Shown piece after piece: positions 62,234 through 64,000 of a stretch of DNA of 64,000 nt. The DNA comes from Arabidopsis thaliana. Its lineage: Eukaryota > Streptophyta > Magnoliopsida > Brassicales > Brassicaceae. Each line of letters begins with the position of its first letter. The stretch's first letter is position 1. The notes below the pieces were generated by a model. That model searched no databases and was not told the origin of the DNA. It was given only the letters and a program-made list of their open reading frames with translations. The position numbers were made by a program, and so were the translations under genes. The stretch is taken from NCBI RefSeq assembly GCF_000001735.4, contig NC_003074.8, positions 15,631,261 to 15,695,260 of the forward strand, given 5' to 3'.

Positions 62234-64000
62234 ATGAGGATCGGTTCCTGGAACTGTCAGGGTTTCAGAGCGCCGCTGACTCAATCGCGTCTTACTAATC
62301 TATGTAAATTACTTAAGTTTGATGTTTTATTCCTCATTTAAACTCTAAATTAGTGTGATGTTATAAGTACTCTAGCAAGTATATTAGGATTTCCCAATGT
62401 AATAACACAACCCCTCAAGGTCATAGTGGTGGCTTGGCCTTGTTGTGGAAGGATAATGTGTGTTTATCCAAGATTTCTCAGGATGAACGCCATATCGATG
62501 TAAATCTCTCTATCAATAATATCAACTTCTATTTGTCTTGTGTGTATGGTCATCCATGTCAAAGTGAAAGGCATTATTTGTGGACACACTTTGAAACTTT
62601 ATCACTTACACGCAATGATCCTTGGATATTGATAGGAGATTTTAATGAGATACTGTCAAATGCTGAAAAGATTGAAGGACCACCAAGAGATGATTGGACT
62701 TTCAGAGATTTTAGAAGAATGCTTGCAACTTGTGATATGGAGGACATAAGGTCAACAAGTGACAAATTCACTTGGGTGGGTGAACGCCATAATCATACAG
62801 TGAAATGTTGTTTGGATAGAGCCATCATCAACACGGAAGGAGCGGCTACATTCCCCTATGCAGAGCTTGAATTTCTGGACTTTACAGGGTCAGACCACAT
62901 ACCATTACTATTGACTCTAGAGAAGCTAGAAACACCAAAAATAAGACCTTTCCGCTTTGATAAAAGGTAGCTAGAGGTTCCGGATTTCAAAACGTGTGTT
63001 CGTAATGGTTGGAATGAAGAAACTTCTAAACAGAGTACTCAAATCTTTGATCAAGTGCGAACCTGTAGAAGAGCAATGGCTACTCTGAAACACAAGTCTA
63101 ATATGAACTCACGTATTAGGATTGATCATTTACAAGCGTCGTTGAGCAAAGCTATGTCCAGTGTGATTCGAGTAGAACGGTTACTTATACCACGTATACA
63201 GAGCGATCTCACCAAAGCATTTTATGATGAAGAGAAATATTGGCAGCAAAAGAGTAGGAACAATTGGATGAAGGACGGTGATCGTAATACAAGCTTCTTC
63301 CATGCTTGTACAAAGACAAGATTCTTCGTAAATCGAATAACAACTATAAAAGATGCAGAAGGGAGGATCCGCAGAGGCGATAAGGAGATAGGAATACATG
63401 CTCAACAATTTTTCATCAATGTCTACACAAGCAACAGACGACCTGTTTCTCAAATTGATTTCGCCGATTTCAAATCATTAGTCACAAACCATATGAACGA
63501 TGATCTCACAAAAGACTTCACGGACACATAAATTTTCAACGCGGTGTGTCAAATTGGAGATGATAAAGCTCCTGGTCCAGATGGGTTAACAGCTAGATTC
63601 TACAAGTCTTGTTGGGATATAGTGGGACAGGATGTTATCAAGGAGGTAAAATATTGTTTTCAAACATCATACATGAAACATCCATTGAATCACACAAACA
63701 TATGTATGATACCTAAAATAACCAATCCTGAAACACTGTCGGATTATCGTCCAATTGCACTTTGCAATGTTCTATACAAGATCATTTCTAAGTGTTTGGA
63801 GGGTCGGCTCAGAAGTCATCTTAATAACATAGTCTTTGATGCTCAAGCGGCTTTCATCCCGGGAAGACTTGTTAATGATAACGTAATGATTGCCCACGAA
63901 ATGATGCATGCTCTAAAATCAAGAAAAAGGGTCTCACAATCTTATATGGCCGTGAAGACGGATGTAAGCAAGGCCTACGATAGAGTCGAATGGAATTTCT
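62234..64000 (+). pseudogene. LINE ORF2: endonuclease and reverse transcriptase, broken and incomplete
   Basis: Starts MRIGSWNCQGFRAPLTQSRL, the APE-type endonuclease entry motif. A TAA at 62339 replaces a Glu codon, and a frameshift follows. The endonuclease continues from about 62420 (GGLALLWKDNVCLSKISQDE, WILIGDFNEIL, SDKFTWVGER, FTGSDHIPLLL). A TAG at about 62968 and a TAA at 63529 interrupt the linker (NNWMKDGDRNTSFFHACTKT). RT motifs follow: DDKAPGPDGLTARFYKSCW, SDYRPIALCNVLYKIISKCL, DAQAAFIPGRLVNDNVMIAH, VKTDVSKAYDRVEW (first catalytic Asp). The YxDD motif, zinc-binding end and RNase H lie outside the window. Three stops and a frameshift make it inactive in cis. Confidence 0.88.

Larger units (their letters stand above)
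61030..64000 (+). mobile_element. LINE (ATLINE1-like), 5' part, runs off window
   Basis: Contains a leader, ORF1 and about half of ORF2 in the order typical of plant L1-type LINEs. The 3' part lies beyond 64000. It stands head to tail behind another LINE derivative. Confidence 0.88.

Overview
This is plant nuclear DNA from a Brassicaceae genome, almost certainly Arabidopsis (A. thaliana or a very close relative). Five host genes appear in an order I recall from the pericentromeric part of A. thaliana chromosome 3 (AT3G43740 to AT3G43810): a short secreted LRR protein, an RBR-type RING protein with an RNase H-like N-terminus, the MFS transporter ZIFL2, the glutathione transferase GSTU27 and the calmodulin CAM7. 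Their proteins and intron positions can be read directly. The species and locus names rest on memory, not on a search. The copia remains just after CAM7 also fit the recalled order (AT3G43820 is a copia element).

Layout. 1-12.8 kb is transposon debris: a broken Harbinger accessory gene, Harbinger-like ends, a decayed DUF1985 gene split by a hAT MITE, a CACTA end, a segmental duplication with a Helitron in one copy, and a hairpin MITE. 12.8-35.1 kb holds the five host genes. Between them lie a LINE 3' fragment, an orphan LTR, a truncated RBR copy, a copia 3' end, a 216-bp tandem array, a second Helitron and a Mutator-type MITE. 35-64 kb is again almost all repeats: local duplications, a copper amine oxidase relic, a decayed copia element, a 2.2-kb CACTA-derived inverted repeat with a hAT MITE in one arm, a gypsy LTR-gag fragment, a minisatellite, a neprosin relic, two more Helitron 3' ends, two LINE derivatives lacking polymerase, and the first 3 kb of a LINE that runs off the window.

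The host genes are not an operon and show no shared function. ZIFL2, GSTU27 and CAM7 are separate single-copy transcription units. Several insertions can be proved from the window itself, because target duplications or an unoccupied paralogous copy are present: hAT at 2994, 14448 and 45484; a Mutator-type MITE at 27872; a Helitron at 9329; a LINE derivative at 56203. The feature most likely to be biologically active beyond the genes is the CACTA inverted repeat at 44956-47142. If transcribed it would fold into a hairpin of about 700 bp carrying the N-terminal transposase coding region, a natural small-RNA source. No CRISPR, rRNA or convincing tRNA gene was seen.
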